Notes: generated by a model not told the origin, from the sequence alone. DNA of 64,000 nt from Gordonia sediminis (GCA_004193205.1 RZUM01000008.1:1-64000); one strand, 5' to 3'; shown: positions 11,944-21,639, counted from the first letter of the stretch. Numbers and translations: made by a program.

Positions 11944-12353
11944 GCGAGTCCACCGACGGCTCCCACACGCTGATGGCGCGCGTCGCCGAACTCGCCGACG
12001 AGATCGGTGTGGTCGGCGAGGCCGACGCCGAGTCGGTGGTCGTGCAGGTGGGACCCACCCGCGCGTCGTTGCGGGCGTTGACCCTGGCGCCCGGCCTGGA
12101 GGTGCTGACCATCACGCAGCTCGTCGCGGTCAACCTGCCCAACACCGACGACCTGCGCGACGATGTCGAATCCTGTGACGCCCAGCTGAGTTTCGGTGCG
12201 CTGCGTCGGTCCGACCCGGCCGGCATCACCACCGATGTGCTGCTCTACTACACGTTTCCCGCGGGTTCCCTCGAGGACATGCCGCTGCTCACGGTGATGC
12301 ACATCGTGTTGTCGGCCGGCGCCGACGCGGCCACCCGGCTAACCGGCACCTGA
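11940..12353 (+). CDS. YbjN-like (Tir-chaperone-fold) protein
   Basis: 137 residues resembling actinobacterial YbjN-domain proteins, with a small alpha/beta fold and the segment [14 protein letters not shown] followed by [11 protein letters not shown]. No catalytic motif is visible. Its start overlaps the uppS stop (ATGA), so it is coupled to uppS. Its 3' end overlaps the convergent zur gene by 15 bp. Function unknown. Confidence 0.75.
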   Translation: MSESTDGSHTLMARVAELADEIGVVGEADAESVVVQVGPTRASLRALTLAPGLEVLTITQLVAVNLPNTDDLRDDVESCDAQLSFGALRRSDPAGITTDVLLYYTFPAGSLEDMPLLTVMHIVLSAGADAATRLTGT

Positions 12354-12773
12354 TCGGGTACCGGCACGGCAGTCGGGGCAGAAGCCGAACACCTCGACGG
12401 TGTGGTTGATGTCGGTGAACCCGTGTTCGGTGGCCACCTTGGCGGCCCACTGCTCGACCGGATCGGCCTGCACCTCGACGGTGGTGCCGCACCGTCGGCA
12501 CACCAGATGATGATGGTGGCCCGACGAACAGTCCCGGTAGCGGGTCTCCCCGGACCCGTCCCACAGGATGTCGATCTGGCCGGATTGGCTCATCGCCTGC
12601 AGGTTTCGGTACACCGTGGTCAGACCAATCGACTCTCCGCGGGCCTTGAGCCGGTCATGCAGTTCCTGTGCGGAGACGAAGTCGTCGCCCTGGGCGAGCG
12701 CCTCGGCGATCGCCGCCCGCTGTCGGGTCGACCGCTGTCCGGTCGCCGGTCGGTCGGCGTGGTGAGTGGTCAC
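12339..12773 (-). CDS. zur: Zinc uptake regulator Zur (FurB)
   Basis: Fur-family repressor of zinc acquisition genes. 144 residues: winged helix with STRQRAAIAEAL and LTTVYRNLQAM (N-terminal half), the metal region HHHHLVCRRCG, and a C-terminal FCPDCR; the two CxxC pairs form the structural zinc site. A GTG start overlaps the smtB stop (GTGA). The smtB-zur operon order matches M. tuberculosis Rv2358-Rv2359. Confidence 0.94.
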   Translation of the reverse strand: MTTHHADRPATGQRSTRQRAAIAEALAQGDDFVSAQELHDRLKARGESIGLTTVYRNLQAMSQSGQIDILWDGSGETRYRDCSSGHHHHLVCRRCGTTVEVQADPVEQWAAKVATEHGFTDINHTVEVFGFCPDCRAGTRSGAG

Positions 12774-13120
12774 CGGCTACCGACCTCGCGTTCGGCGGCG
12801 ACCGATGCCGAGCGCGGTTCCATCGCGTGGGCGAGGGCGTCGGTGACGATGTGGGCGAGATGGTCGTCGACGAGTTCGTACATGATCTCGCGGCCGTTGC
12901 GCTGACCGCGGACCACGCCGGCGTCCTTGAGTACCCGCAGATGCTGGCTCACCAACGGCTGGCTCAGTTCCAGCGAACCGACGAGTTCATGAACACACCG
13001 AGGGGCCTCGAGCAGGGCCAGCACGATCGCGATGCGGGTGGGCGAGGCCAGCGCGCGCAGCAGGTCGCTCGCGGCTTCCCGAGCCTGCTGATCGGTGACG
13101 CGTTCGGCCGGTCGGTCCAC
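12770..13120 (-). CDS. smtB: ArsR/SmtB-family metalloregulator
   Basis: 116-residue winged-helix repressor released by zinc in characterised mycobacterial relatives. The ArsR core includes LLRALASPTRIAIVLALL, CVHELVGSLELSQPLVSQHLRVLKDAGVV and the wing RNGREIMYELVDDHLAHIV. The C-terminal helix has DDHLAHIVTDALAHA, supplying Asp/His ligands of an alpha5-type zinc site. It is the first gene of the smtB-zur operon. The upstream region contains a Fur/Zur-like palindrome, suggesting control by the two encoded regulators. Confidence 0.93.
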   Translation of the reverse strand: MDRPAERVTDQQAREAASDLLRALASPTRIAIVLALLEAPRCVHELVGSLELSQPLVSQHLRVLKDAGVVRGQRNGREIMYELVDDHLAHIVTDALAHAMEPRSASVAAEREVGSR

Positions 13121-13161
13121 CTCGGCACCTCCGTTCGGGTCGGCAGGACAATGCCAGTCTA

Positions 13162-13179
13162 ACGGAAATCGTTTTCAAT
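13162..13179. promoter_or_regulatory. Candidate Zur/SmtB operator
   Basis: An AT-rich imperfect palindrome (ACGGAAATCGTTTTCAAT) stands out from the GC-rich surroundings about 40 bp upstream of smtB. It resembles Zur boxes of the form TGAAAA-N-TTTTCA. It lies where an autoregulatory operator would be expected. Inferred from sequence only. Confidence 0.5.
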
Positions 13180-13215
13180 CGGCTCCGGACCACCCTAGGG
13201 ATCGCCGGTCTGGTG

Positions 13216-14730
13216 TCAGCCATCGGACCGGTGGCGATCCTCCTTCGCGGGGACGCCGTCGGGTCCCTCGGTCGACAGCGCATAGGTCGCGATGGCGAAG
13301 CCGACGGCGGAGGCGTTCACCGCGAGGAGACCGGTGTTGACGTTCGCGACGTTGTCGTCGGGTCCGTGATAGTTGGGGTCGAAGGCCGTCCCGGTGTGGC
13401 CGCCCCACAGGTCCGCCTCGGCAGCAGACTTCTCCCGGTCTGCTCCGGTCATGAGCCCACCCACGGGGACGCCGATCTCCGCGAACGGCGCGTGGTCCGA
13501 GCGGCCGTCGAAGGCGACGGGTCGCACCGGGACTCCACGGGACGCAAAGAACGCCGTGAACAGGCGCTCGATGCCGGCCGAGCCCGGTGGGCCGGCCCGC
13601 CCTTCCAGGTGCGCCGAGCCGTCGCCGTCGTAGGTGAAATATCCGCCGTTGGGAGAGGCGAGCATGTCGAAGTTGAGGTAAAGGGCCACGGCGTTGCGCT
13701 GTGCGGCATCGAGCGAGTCGACGTAGCTCCTCGACCCCACGAGTCCGTCTTCTTCGGCACCCCAGAACGCAAACCGAACCGCGTGTGCCGCGCGCGGTGT
13801 CGATCCCAGCCGCAACGCGGTTTCCAGCAGAGTGGCTGTTCCGGTCGCGTTGTCGTTGATCCCGGGCCCAGTGCGGACCCCGTCGAGGTGGGCCCCGGCG
13901 ACCACCACATCGTCGGTGTCCCCGGCTCGGGTCTGCGCGATGACGCTGCGGGAGACGATTGCAGTGGTGGAGGCCGTCACCGACAGACTGACCGACGAGG
14001 CGCCGCCGACGGTCGCCTCGGAGTCCTGCGCGATCCCGACCACGGGGATCGAAGGGCGGTCGTCGACGCCCAGGGTGGCGCCGTTCAACTGACCCGCGGT
14101 GTTGTTCACCACGATCACCGCCACCGCGCCGGCCTCCTGCGCACGGCGCGCCTTGTCGGCGAACGTGCAGGTGCCGCGGGTGATGACGGCGATCGAATCA
14201 CGCACCGCAGACGGATAGTCGGAGTCGGCACAACCCTGCCCGGAGATCTCGACCGGCGTCGCGGTGAGCGTCTCGCGGCCGGTCCCGGCGGAGTAGCGCA
14301 GCACCTGCGAAGCGACCCTGCCGCCGTCGGCGCTGAGTTGGACGGGACCGGAGTCGAAACGGGGAAACTCGAACTGCGGTGTCGATACCAGAAAGCCGGC
14401 GGCACGCAGTCGGTCGGCGACATAGTCGAGTGACGCGTCGTATCCGGGCGTGCCGGCGGCGCGGTTACCGCCATTCGCGTCGGCGACCTGTTGCAGGTCG
14501 CGGATATGCGTCATGACATTGTCGACCGTGACCGCGTGGGCCAGAGCGTCAGGCGTGAGCGGTTCCACCGGCCCGATCGGTGGGCGTGCCGTCGACGCCG
14601 ACGATGAGCCCCCGGGTAGCGGCCCGTCGTCGCCTGCGCAGCCGCTCGCGACCATCGCGACTGCCATCAGCAGCACGAGGAGCCGACGGGCCGAACGTAC
14701 TCGCTCGGCTGCGCGGTGCGGTCCGGGCAC
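13216..14730 (-). CDS. M28-family secreted lipoprotein aminopeptidase with PA domain
   Basis: 504 residues. A signal peptide with lipobox (LLVLLMAVAMVASGC) predicts a membrane-anchored lipoprotein. A protease-associated insert (about 150-260, with RGTCTFADKARRAQEAGAVA) precedes and interrupts the M28 zinc peptidase core. Likely metal and catalytic residues are GAHLDGV, INDNATG, WGAEEDG, LNFDM and the final NYHGPDD. It resembles mycobacterial LpqL-type aminopeptidases. It is monocistronic on the reverse strand, convergent with nothing and upstream of smtB; probable role is extracellular peptide degradation. Confidence 0.88.
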   Translation of the reverse strand: MPGPHRAAERVRSARRLLVLLMAVAMVASGCAGDDGPLPGGSSSASTARPPIGPVEPLTPDALAHAVTVDNVMTHIRDLQQVADANGGNRAAGTPGYDASLDYVADRLRAAGFLVSTPQFEFPRFDSGPVQLSADGGRVASQVLRYSAGTGRETLTATPVEISGQGCADSDYPSAVRDSIAVITRGTCTFADKARRAQEAGAVAVIVVNNTAGQLNGATLGVDDRPSIPVVGIAQDSEATVGGASSVSLSVTASTTAIVSRSVIAQTRAGDTDDVVVAGAHLDGVRTGPGINDNATGTATLLETALRLGSTPRAAHAVRFAFWGAEEDGLVGSRSYVDSLDAAQRNAVALYLNFDMLASPNGGYFTYDGDGSAHLEGRAGPPGSAGIERLFTAFFASRGVPVRPVAFDGRSDHAPFAEIGVPVGGLMTGADREKSAAEADLWGGHTGTAFDPNYHGPDDNVANVNTGLLAVNASAVGFAIATYALSTEGPDGVPAKEDRHRSDG

Positions 14731-14900
14731 GCGCCCCAGCGTAGTCAGTTGTCTGAGTTCCCCGCGTGTCCCGGTGCGGGGTGCGAGACCGGGGTGACGA
14801 TTCTTCTACCGACAACCCCTCCCGCTACTCTGTATGGGTTGCGGGTTCGTCGCCGAACCAGCACCTGACCTGTCCCAACGTCCGTGGAGTGCGATTCATC

Positions 14901-16289
14901 GTGGCCGCCGCCCCGTCCAAAGTCGAAGCCGTCGTCAACCTCGCCAAGCGTCGAGGTCTGGTCTACCCGTGCGGCGAGATCTACGGCGGGACCCGTTCCG
15001 CCTGGGACTACGGCCCGCTGGGCGTGGAGCTCAAGGACAACATCAAGAGGCAGTGGTGGCGCACCATGGTCACCGGCCGTGACGACGTCGTCGGGCTGGA
15101 CTCGTCGGTCATCCTGCCGCGGCAGGTGTGGGAGGCGTCGGGCCATGTCGAGGTGTTCACCGATCCGCTGGTGGAGTCGCTCTACACGCACAAGCGTTAC
15201 CGGGCCGATCACCTCATCGAGGCCTACGAGGCCAAGCACGGTCGCCCGCCGGCCAACGGGCTCGCTGACATCAACGACCCCGAGACCGGGCAGCCCGGCA
15301 AGTGGACCGAGCCGAAGGCGTTCTCCGGTCTGATGAAGACCTTCCTCGGGCCGGTCGACGACGAAGAGGGTCTGCACTACCTACGTCCGGAGACGGCGCA
15401 GGGCATCTTCGTCAACTTCAAGAACGTGATGACCACCGCGCGCAAGAAGCCGCCGTTCGGTATCGCCCAGATCGGCAAGAGCTTCCGCAACGAGATCACC
15501 CCGGGCAACTTCATCTTCCGCACCCGTGAGTTCGAGCAGATGGAGATGGAGTTCTTCGTCAAGCCGGGTGAGGATGAGCAGTGGCATCAGTACTGGATCG
15601 ACGAGCGGTACAACTGGTATGTCGGTCTCGGTATCGACCCGGAGAATCTGCGCCTGTATGACCATCCCAAGGACAAGCTGTCGCACTACTCCAAGCGCAC
15701 CGTCGACGTCGAGTACAACTTCGGCTTCCACGGCAACCCCTGGGGTGAACTCGAGGGTGTGGCCAACCGGACCGACTTCGATCTGTCCACTCACTCCAAG
15801 CATTCCGGCGAGGATCTGTCCTTCTTCGATCAGGCCTCCGGGGAGCGCTACACCCCGTACGTGATCGAGCCGGCGGCAGGACTCACGCGTTCGCTGATGG
15901 CCTTCCTGTGTGACGCCTACACCGAGGAAGAGGTGCCCAATGCCAAGGGCGGCACCGACACCCGCACCGTCTTGCGTCTCGACCGGCGGCTCGCCCCGGT
16001 GAAGGTGGCGGTGCTGCCGCTGTCGCGGAACGAGAAGCTGTCGCCGAAGGCCAAGGACCTCGCCGCCGAACTGCGCAAGCACTGGAACGTCGAGTTCGAC
16101 GACGCGCAGGGCATCGGCAAGCGGTATCGCCGTCAGGACGAGATCGGTACCCCGTTCTGCGTCACCATCGACTTCGACACGCTCGACGACCAGGCCGTCA
16201 CGGTGCGCGAGCGCGACACCATGGGCCAGGAGCGGGTCGCACTCGACAAGGTCGTCGAATACCTCGGCGGTAAGCTGCTCGGCGCCTGA
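14901..16289 (+). CDS. glyS: Glycyl-tRNA synthetase (homodimeric type)
   Basis: Class II synthetase that charges tRNA-Gly, in the alpha2 form. 462 residues. Motif 1/N-terminal region includes [20 protein letters not shown], motif 2 includes [12 protein letters not shown] and [27 protein letters not shown], and motif 3 is in [14 protein letters not shown]. The C-terminal anticodon-binding domain starts near residue 350 ([11 protein letters not shown]). The GTG start ([19 protein letters not shown]) fits the family length. No T-box leader was recognised upstream. Confidence 0.97.
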   Translation: MAAAPSKVEAVVNLAKRRGLVYPCGEIYGGTRSAWDYGPLGVELKDNIKRQWWRTMVTGRDDVVGLDSSVILPRQVWEASGHVEVFTDPLVESLYTHKRYRADHLIEAYEAKHGRPPANGLADINDPETGQPGKWTEPKAFSGLMKTFLGPVDDEEGLHYLRPETAQGIFVNFKNVMTTARKKPPFGIAQIGKSFRNEITPGNFIFRTREFEQMEMEFFVKPGEDEQWHQYWIDERYNWYVGLGIDPENLRLYDHPKDKLSHYSKRTVDVEYNFGFHGNPWGELEGVANRTDFDLSTHSKHSGEDLSFFDQASGERYTPYVIEPAAGLTRSLMAFLCDAYTEEEVPNAKGGTDTRTVLRLDRRLAPVKVAVLPLSRNEKLSPKAKDLAAELRKHWNVEFDDAQGIGKRYRRQDEIGTPFCVTIDFDTLDDQAVTVRERDTMGQERVALDKVVEYLGGKLLGA

Positions 16290-16418
16290 CCGGAGCGATT
16301 TCGCGCTCCGTCGTCGCCACGTACGACCTGCGGATTTCTGTCATAGTTGAGTTTGGAGTTTTGTCGTGCGGTTCGGACACGGGGTTCGGTGGGCGCGACG
16401 AGGAGAGTGAGTGCAGCA

Positions 16419-16934
16419 GTGACCGTCAGTGGCAAAGTCGTCCATTACGACGCGAATCGGGGATTCGGATTCCTCGCCCCGGAGTCGGGCGGCGCCGACG
16501 TCTTCCTGCACATCAACGACATCGACATCGACGAGGACGCGCTCAAACCGGGCGCGAAGGTCGAGTTCGACATCGAGGAGACCGACCGCGGGACCAAGGC
16601 GGTCAACGTCGCGGTGACCGAGGCGGCTCCGGGCGACGATGCGCCGGCCGCGCGGGCTCATCGTCGCGACGACCGCCGCGACGACCGTCGCGATGGTCAC
16701 GACCACGCCCGGTCGCACGACCGCGGTGATCGAGGTGACCGCGGAGATCGCGGTGACCGGTCCCGCCGGCCGCGCGGGGGTCATGGCGGCGGTGCGCTCG
16801 ACTCGTCGTCGTTCACCGAGGAACTCACGGAACTGCTGCTGGATTCGGCCGACGACCTCACCGCCGCCCAGATCCTCGCCGTCCGAGCGCGCATCACCGA
16901 CTTCGCGGTCGCCCGGGGATGGGTGCTTGACTAG
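16419..16934 (+). CDS. Cold-shock-domain protein with Arg/Asp repeat linker
   Basis: 171 residues. An N-terminal cold-shock domain (about 1-68) carries the RNP1-like motif RGFGFLAPE and RNP2-like VFLHI, so it should bind single-stranded nucleic acid. A strongly charged linker (about 75-130) repeats RDD and RGD units ([15 protein letters not shown], then four RGD steps). A C-terminal helical domain (about 135-171, [21 protein letters not shown]) follows. The GTG start is chosen because the CSD begins there; AGGAG lies 13 bases upstream, and another in-frame GTG at 16407 is too close to it. It overlaps dgt by 8 bases. Confidence 0.86.
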   Translation: MTVSGKVVHYDANRGFGFLAPESGGADVFLHINDIDIDEDALKPGAKVEFDIEETDRGTKAVNVAVTEAAPGDDAPAARAHRRDDRRDDRRDGHDHARSHDRGDRGDRGDRGDRSRRPRGGHGGGALDSSSFTEELTELLLDSADDLTAAQILAVRARITDFAVARGWVLD

Positions 16935-18237
16935 CGCACCGCCCACCGGCCGGTCGGCCGCGATCCCGGCGACGGCGTACTACGGGGACGAGGCCGTCGA
17001 ACGGTTCGTGCCCGAGGGCGCCAAGGTGGCGAGCCTGCCGGGGACCCGCACCGATCACCGCAGCGACTACGCCCGGGACCGGGCGCGCGTCCTGCATTCG
17101 GCGGCGCTGCGCCGCCTGGCCGACAAGACCCAGGTCGTCGGCCCTCGCGAAGGTGACACGCCACGCACCCGTCTGACGCATTCGCTGGAGGTCGGACAGA
17201 TCGGGCGCGGCATCGCGATCGGTCTGGGCTGCGAGCCCGACCTCGTGGAACTCGCCGGCCTCGCCCACGACATCGGGCATCCGCCCTACGGTCACAACGG
17301 TGAGCGGGCGCTGAATGAGGTCGCCGCCGACATCGGCGGTTTCGAGGGCAACGCGCAGAACCTGCGAATCCTCACCCGGCTCGAACCCAAACTACTCGAC
17401 GCGCAGGGGCGCAGCGCCGGCCTGAACCTGACGCGCGCGTCGCTCGACGCGACGCTCAAATACCCGTGGACGCGGCGGCCGCCGAAGGTCAAGTTCGGCG
17501 CCTACGACGACGACGCTGCTGCGCTCGCGTGGGTGCGCCGCGACGCACCGGGCGACCGTCAGTGCATTGAGGCGCAGGTGATGGACTGGTCCGACGACGT
17601 CGCCTATTCGGTGCACGACCTCGAGGACGGGGTGATTGCCAACCGGATCGACCTCCGGACCCTGGGTGACCCCAGTGATCAGCGCGCGCTCGCCGAGATC
17701 GGGGTGCGGGAGTTCCCCGAACTCGAACCGGAACCTCTCATCGAGGCGGCAAACCGGTTGTCGCGCATGGAGATCGTCCGTGAGGTCGGCGTCTTCGACG
17801 GCAGCCTGGACGCGTCGGTGAAACTCAAGCGGCTCACCAGTGAGCTCATCGGCCGGTTCGCATCGGCCGCCATCACCGGCACCCGAGCGGCGGAGGGGCA
17901 CCGATCGCTGTCCCGCTACGACGCGAACCTCACGGTGGATCCGCGCGTCGCCTCCGAGGTCGCCATCCTCAAGACACTCGCGCTGCGATTCATCTTCTCC
18001 AACGAGCGGCACAAGGCCAACCAACAGCGACAGCGCGAACGTATCCACCGCGTCGCGGTCTGGCTGACCGCGGCCGCACCGGGCGGATTGGACCCGATCT
18101 TCGTCCCGCAGTGGCACGACGCCCCCGACGACGGTGCCCGACTGCGCGTCATCGTCGACCAGATCGCGTCGATGACCGAGGGTCGCCTCGAACGCAGCGA
18201 CAAGCAGAACTCGGGCGCGCAGGCGCACCTGGGATAG
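16927..18237 (+). CDS. dgt: Deoxyguanosinetriphosphate triphosphohydrolase-like protein
   Basis: HD-domain dNTP triphosphohydrolase that releases PPPi and deoxynucleoside. 436 residues. Metal ligands are visible in RLTHSLEV (His), [16 protein letters not shown] (HD) and [16 protein letters not shown] (Asp). A TTG start inside the end of the preceding gene (CTTGACTAG overlap) gives the family N-terminus. It sits directly before dnaG, as in mycobacteria, hinting at dNTP control near replication genes. Confidence 0.93.
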   Translation: MTSAPPTGRSAAIPATAYYGDEAVERFVPEGAKVASLPGTRTDHRSDYARDRARVLHSAALRRLADKTQVVGPREGDTPRTRLTHSLEVGQIGRGIAIGLGCEPDLVELAGLAHDIGHPPYGHNGERALNEVAADIGGFEGNAQNLRILTRLEPKLLDAQGRSAGLNLTRASLDATLKYPWTRRPPKVKFGAYDDDAAALAWVRRDAPGDRQCIEAQVMDWSDDVAYSVHDLEDGVIANRIDLRTLGDPSDQRALAEIGVREFPELEPEPLIEAANRLSRMEIVREVGVFDGSLDASVKLKRLTSELIGRFASAAITGTRAAEGHRSLSRYDANLTVDPRVASEVAILKTLALRFIFSNERHKANQQRQRERIHRVAVWLTAAAPGGLDPIFVPQWHDAPDDGARLRVIVDQIASMTEGRLERSDKQNSGAQAHLG

Positions 18238-18277
18238 GCGAGGCGAGTCGACCGGCGCAGTCACTACACTGGTCGGC

Positions 18278-20200
18278 GTGCCAGGCCGAATCCCCGATCG
18301 CGACATCACGGCGATCCGTGAACAGACGCGTATCGAGGAGATCGTCGGCGACTACGTGGCGTTGCGCCGCGCCGGGGCCGACAGCCTGAAGGGGCTGTGC
18401 CCGTTCCACGACGAGAAGACCCCGTCGTTCCACGTCCGTCCCAACCATGGGCATTTCCACTGCTTCGGCTGCGGCGAGGGCGGTGACGTCTACAGCTTCC
18501 TGCAGAAACAGGAACACATCACCTTCGTCGAGGCGGTCCAGCAGCTCGCCGACCGCATCGGCTATCAGATCCACTACGAGGGCGGCGGCACCGCGATCGT
18601 CCGCGATCGCGGCACCCGCGCACGATTGGTCGCCGCCAACGCGGCCGCCCAGAAGTTTTACGCCGAGCAGCTGCAGTCCCCGGAGGCGCAGACGGCGCGC
18701 GACTATCTCACCGAACGTGACTTCGACGCCGCCGCTGCGAGCGCCTTCGGCTGCGGTTACGCACCGGCCGGCTGGGACACGATGACGAAAACCCTGCTGT
18801 CGCAAGGATTCGAGTTCCGCGAACTCGAGGCGGCCGGACTGTCGAAACAGGGACGCAAGGGGCCCATCGACCGGTTCCACCGACGCCTGCTGTGGCCGAT
18901 CCGCAATCTCGGTGGCGACATCATCGGGTTCGGCGCCCGCAAACTGTTCGACGACGACAACCTCGGCAAGTACATGAACACGCCGGAGACCATGCTGTAC
19001 AAGAAGTCTCAGGTGTTGTTCGGTCTCGACCACGCCAAGAAGAACATCGCCAAGGGGCATCAGGTGGTGATCGTCGAGGGTTACACCGACGTCATGGCGA
19101 TGCACCTGGCAGGGGTGACCACCGCGGTCGCGTCGTGCGGCACCGCGTTCGGCGAGGAACACCTGGCGTTGATCCGCCGACTGATGATGGACGACTCCTA
19201 CTTCCGCGGAGAGGTCATCTACACCTTCGACGGCGACGAGGCCGGACGGGCCGCAGCGCTCAAGGCCTTCGAGGGGGAGCAGAGCATCGCCGGTCAGACC
19301 TTCGTCGCGGTGGCACCCGACGGGATGGACCCGTGCGAGCTGCGCCAGCGCCACGGCGACGCGGCCGTGCGGGATCTGATCGCGCGCCGGGTGCCGATGT
19401 TCGAGTTCGCCATCAAGGCGCTGCTGGGCGGCCACGACCTCGACACCGCGGAGGGTCGCGTCCACGCCCTGCGCGAGACGGTGCCGGTCGTCGGGCGGAT
19501 CAAGGACGTCGCGTTGCGCGACGAATACGCGCGTCAGCTGGCCGGCTGGGTCGGTTGGGAGGACGTGGGACAGGTGCTGTCGCGGGTGCGCGAGGAAGGC
19601 GCCCGGTTCGCGCGCGCCACCGGCGCCGCCGCGCCCGACGGTCGTCGGGTCACCCCGATGCGCCGGCAACGGCCGGAGGCGTCGTCGGCCCCACCCACCG
19701 CTCGACCGATCCCCACCGATCCGCGGCTCTGGCCACAGCGCGAGGCGCTCAAGGCGGCATTGCAGTATCCGGCGATCGCCGGCACCGTCTTCGACTCACT
19801 GCCGGTGCAATGCTTCACCGAACCGGCCTACGCCACCGTCCGGACCGCGATGAGCTCGCTGGGGGGCACGTCGTCGGGGATGGGTGGCGCCGAATGGGTC
19901 GACGCGGTGCACAACACCGTCGACGACCCGGTGGTCGGGCCTCTGGTGACCGAGCTCGCGGTCGAGTCGATGCCGGTGAGCGAGAACAACATCCCGCGCT
20001 ACATCGCCAGCGTGCTGGCCCGCCTGCAGGAGGTCTGGGTGGGCGCGCAGATCGCCGACATCAAGTCACGACTGCGGCGGATGTCGCCGGGGGAGGACCC
20101 CGACGGCTACAACGCGGTGTTCGGCGATCTGGTGGCGTTGGAGGCCTACCGTCGCAGCCTGCTCGAGCAGGCCGTCGATCCCGGCGTCGACGTCGGCTGA
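18278..20200 (+). CDS. dnaG: DNA primase DnaG
   Basis: Primase that makes RNA primers for replication. 640 residues. The zinc-binding domain has CPFHDEKTPSFHV and HCFGCGEGGD (about 41-68). The catalytic core has the TOPRIM segment VVIVEGYTDVMAMH and TFDGDEAG (about 262-330). The C-terminal helicase-interaction domain (after about 470) follows a variable linker. The GTG start is 40 bases after dgt. Confidence 0.97.
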   Translation: MPGRIPDRDITAIREQTRIEEIVGDYVALRRAGADSLKGLCPFHDEKTPSFHVRPNHGHFHCFGCGEGGDVYSFLQKQEHITFVEAVQQLADRIGYQIHYEGGGTAIVRDRGTRARLVAANAAAQKFYAEQLQSPEAQTARDYLTERDFDAAAASAFGCGYAPAGWDTMTKTLLSQGFEFRELEAAGLSKQGRKGPIDRFHRRLLWPIRNLGGDIIGFGARKLFDDDNLGKYMNTPETMLYKKSQVLFGLDHAKKNIAKGHQVVIVEGYTDVMAMHLAGVTTAVASCGTAFGEEHLALIRRLMMDDSYFRGEVIYTFDGDEAGRAAALKAFEGEQSIAGQTFVAVAPDGMDPCELRQRHGDAAVRDLIARRVPMFEFAIKALLGGHDLDTAEGRVHALRETVPVVGRIKDVALRDEYARQLAGWVGWEDVGQVLSRVREEGARFARATGAAAPDGRRVTPMRRQRPEASSAPPTARPIPTDPRLWPQREALKAALQYPAIAGTVFDSLPVQCFTEPAYATVRTAMSSLGGTSSGMGGAEWVDAVHNTVDDPVVGPLVTELAVESMPVSENNIPRYIASVLARLQEVWVGAQIADIKSRLRRMSPGEDPDGYNAVFGDLVALEAYRRSLLEQAVDPGVDVG

Positions 20201-20218
20201 CACCAGGGTTCGGCCGGA

Positions 20219-20386
20219 TCAGGCGGCCGTGGCGAAACGGGTGCCGGGCCGCAGTTCCTCCGGGTACAGGGGGCGATGCGGGTCGTCGGCGTTGTAGACG
20301 CAGCCCCCGGCATAGGTGTGCGTTCCATTGCACCGGTCTGGCACCGGACGTGGCCGACCCCAGATGTGGATACCGTTTGCACTCAT
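20219..20386 (-). CDS. Small hypothetical protein, 55 aa
   Basis: Begins MSANGIHIWGRPRPVP from an ATG preceded by GAGGGAGGGCGAT, a strong ribosome-binding site. It has two Cys (DRCNGTHTYAGGCVYN) 11 residues apart, possibly a disulphide or metal pair, and ends RPGTRFATAA. There is no signal peptide or membrane segment. It is tail-to-tail with dnaG, separated by 18 bases. I do not recognise the family. Confidence 0.6.
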   Translation of the reverse strand: MSANGIHIWGRPRPVPDRCNGTHTYAGGCVYNADDPHRPLYPEELRPGTRFATAA

Positions 20387-20465
20387 ATCGCCCTCCCTCG
20401 ATGCTTCGGCGATTACCGAAAAGTATGGGGCGATACCTGTCCGTTCGGGCAGTGAGCGCGGGGTT

Positions 20466-21074
20466 TCAGCCGCTCGACGTGCTGTGATTCTCCTCATACC
20501 CGCCCGGCCAGGCGTCGATGAACGCCGGCGGCGTCCACTCGGGCCATTGCGGGGGAGGGGTCGGGACACCGTCGAAGAACCGCGCCAGGACCCGGGTGTG
20601 GCGTCCGCGATTGTCGTACACCGTGGCTTGATCGGCGGCCCGGATGGCCTGCACCGCCAGCGGCCAGACCCGCTGATAGCGCTGTCGGATCTTGTCGACC
20701 GGCACCGCGTGACCCCCACCGGCGACCCGCAGCCGCACGCGTTCGACGGCGTACGCCTCGGGCACCACGACGACGTGGAGGATGACGCGGAAGCCGTGAT
20801 CATGCGCGGCGTCGATCAGATCGAGCTTGGACGGATGCGAGAAGACCGTCTCGGCGATGAACGAACGCCCCAGTCTGATCAGCGTGGTCCGGGTGGCCGC
20901 GGCCACGTCGGCCGCCTCGTACGAGTGCGAGTCGGGATCGTCGGGCCAGCGTTGCCGGGCGATCTCATCGGCGTTGACGAACGGGGTCCCGAGGATCGGG
21001 ATCAGATGTCGCTCAACCAGTGTGGTCTTGCCCGCGCCGTTGCATCCGATGACGAGATCCAGACGGGGACTCAC
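20466..21074 (-). CDS. Zeta-toxin-like P-loop kinase
   Basis: 202-residue P-loop protein with Walker A GCNGAGKTTL (about 8-17). The following FVNADEIARQRWP and AAATRTTLIRLGRSFIAETVFSHPSK match the zeta-toxin/AAA kinase pattern of phosphate acceptor binding and lid. Zeta toxins phosphorylate UDP-N-acetylglucosamine; whether this one does is not known. A GTG start overlaps the upstream antitoxin-like gene (GTGA), which makes a two-gene toxin-antitoxin operon likely. A non-toxin small-molecule kinase is the alternative. Confidence 0.78.
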   Translation of the reverse strand: MSPRLDLVIGCNGAGKTTLVERHLIPILGTPFVNADEIARQRWPDDPDSHSYEAADVAAATRTTLIRLGRSFIAETVFSHPSKLDLIDAAHDHGFRVILHVVVVPEAYAVERVRLRVAGGGHAVPVDKIRQRYQRVWPLAVQAIRAADQATVYDNRGRHTRVLARFFDGVPTPPPQWPEWTPPAFIDAWPGGYEENHSTSSG

Positions 21075-21457
21075 GGTTCGAGGACGACCGTCGTCCCATC
21101 CGGCCGATATTCGACCATCCGGCCCTGCTCGTCGACGGCGACCGACGACAATCCCTGCGCGGCCCGCGCCTCGACGTGGTCGACCTCTGCGAGACGCTCG
21201 TCGAGCAACGCGTCGACCTCGGCGTCGAACACGACGCCTTCCTCCTCGGTCAGCGAATCGATCGGCAAATGGCCGGCGAGTGCGGCCTCCACGCGACGAC
21301 GGGCCGCGCTCGTGCGAATCGACACGCCCTGACCCACGCGCGCCCAATGCTCGAGTTGTTGCCGGGCGGAGCGCTGCTCGCGTAGTCCCTCGGCGCCGGC
21401 CGCCTTCACCAGAGCAGCGGAGAATCGGGTCACCTTGTCGGCTGTTGCTTCGGCCAT
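21071..21457 (-). CDS. ParD-like antitoxin of the zeta-like toxin
   Basis: 128 residues, starting at the ATG of MAEATADKVTRFSAALV with GGGAG 7 bases upstream. The segment RSARQQLEHWARVGQGVS resembles ParD-like antitoxins, which bind DNA through a small N-terminal domain. The C-terminal part (EEGVVFDAEVDALLDERL, then MVEYRPDGTTVV) would bind the toxin. It precedes and overlaps the kinase gene, the usual antitoxin-first order. A palindrome covers its promoter. Confidence 0.72.
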   Translation of the reverse strand: MAEATADKVTRFSAALVKAAGAEGLREQRSARQQLEHWARVGQGVSIRTSAARRRVEAALAGHLPIDSLTEEEGVVFDAEVDALLDERLAEVDHVEARAAQGLSSVAVDEQGRMVEYRPDGTTVVLEP

Positions 21458-21476
21458 CGTCAACTCCCTGGACCGG

Positions 21477-21520
21477 CTGTTGCAGTCTGCTACGAGTTCC
21501 ACTGTAGCAGTCTGTAACAG
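21477..21520. promoter_or_regulatory. Inverted-repeat operator of the toxin-antitoxin operon
   Basis: Two 17-base arms, CTGTTGCAGTCTGCTAC and the near reverse complement GTAGCAGTCTGTAACAG, differ at 2 of 17 positions and are separated by 10 bases. The inner 7 bases are perfect. The palindrome ends 20 bp upstream of the antitoxin ATG, overlapping where its promoter must lie, as expected for autorepression. Confidence 0.75.
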
Positions 21521-21639
21521 ATTCGTGCCTCCGCCGCGAGATCGCCAATCGCGTCACCACGAGGGAGGTGGCCGGCGCTAGAATTTCTCGAGTAATCCTC
21601 GCGTGGTCCGATCACTCGAGGCGGCGATAGGAGACCGTC

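Noticed and set aside
14731-14900. T-box leader for glyS
   Set aside because: I see no T-box consensus or specifier hairpin and terminator in the short leader.
16290-16310. Terminator after glyS
   Set aside because: The 6-bp GGAGCG/CGCTCC hairpin is short and has no T-tract, so I did not list it.
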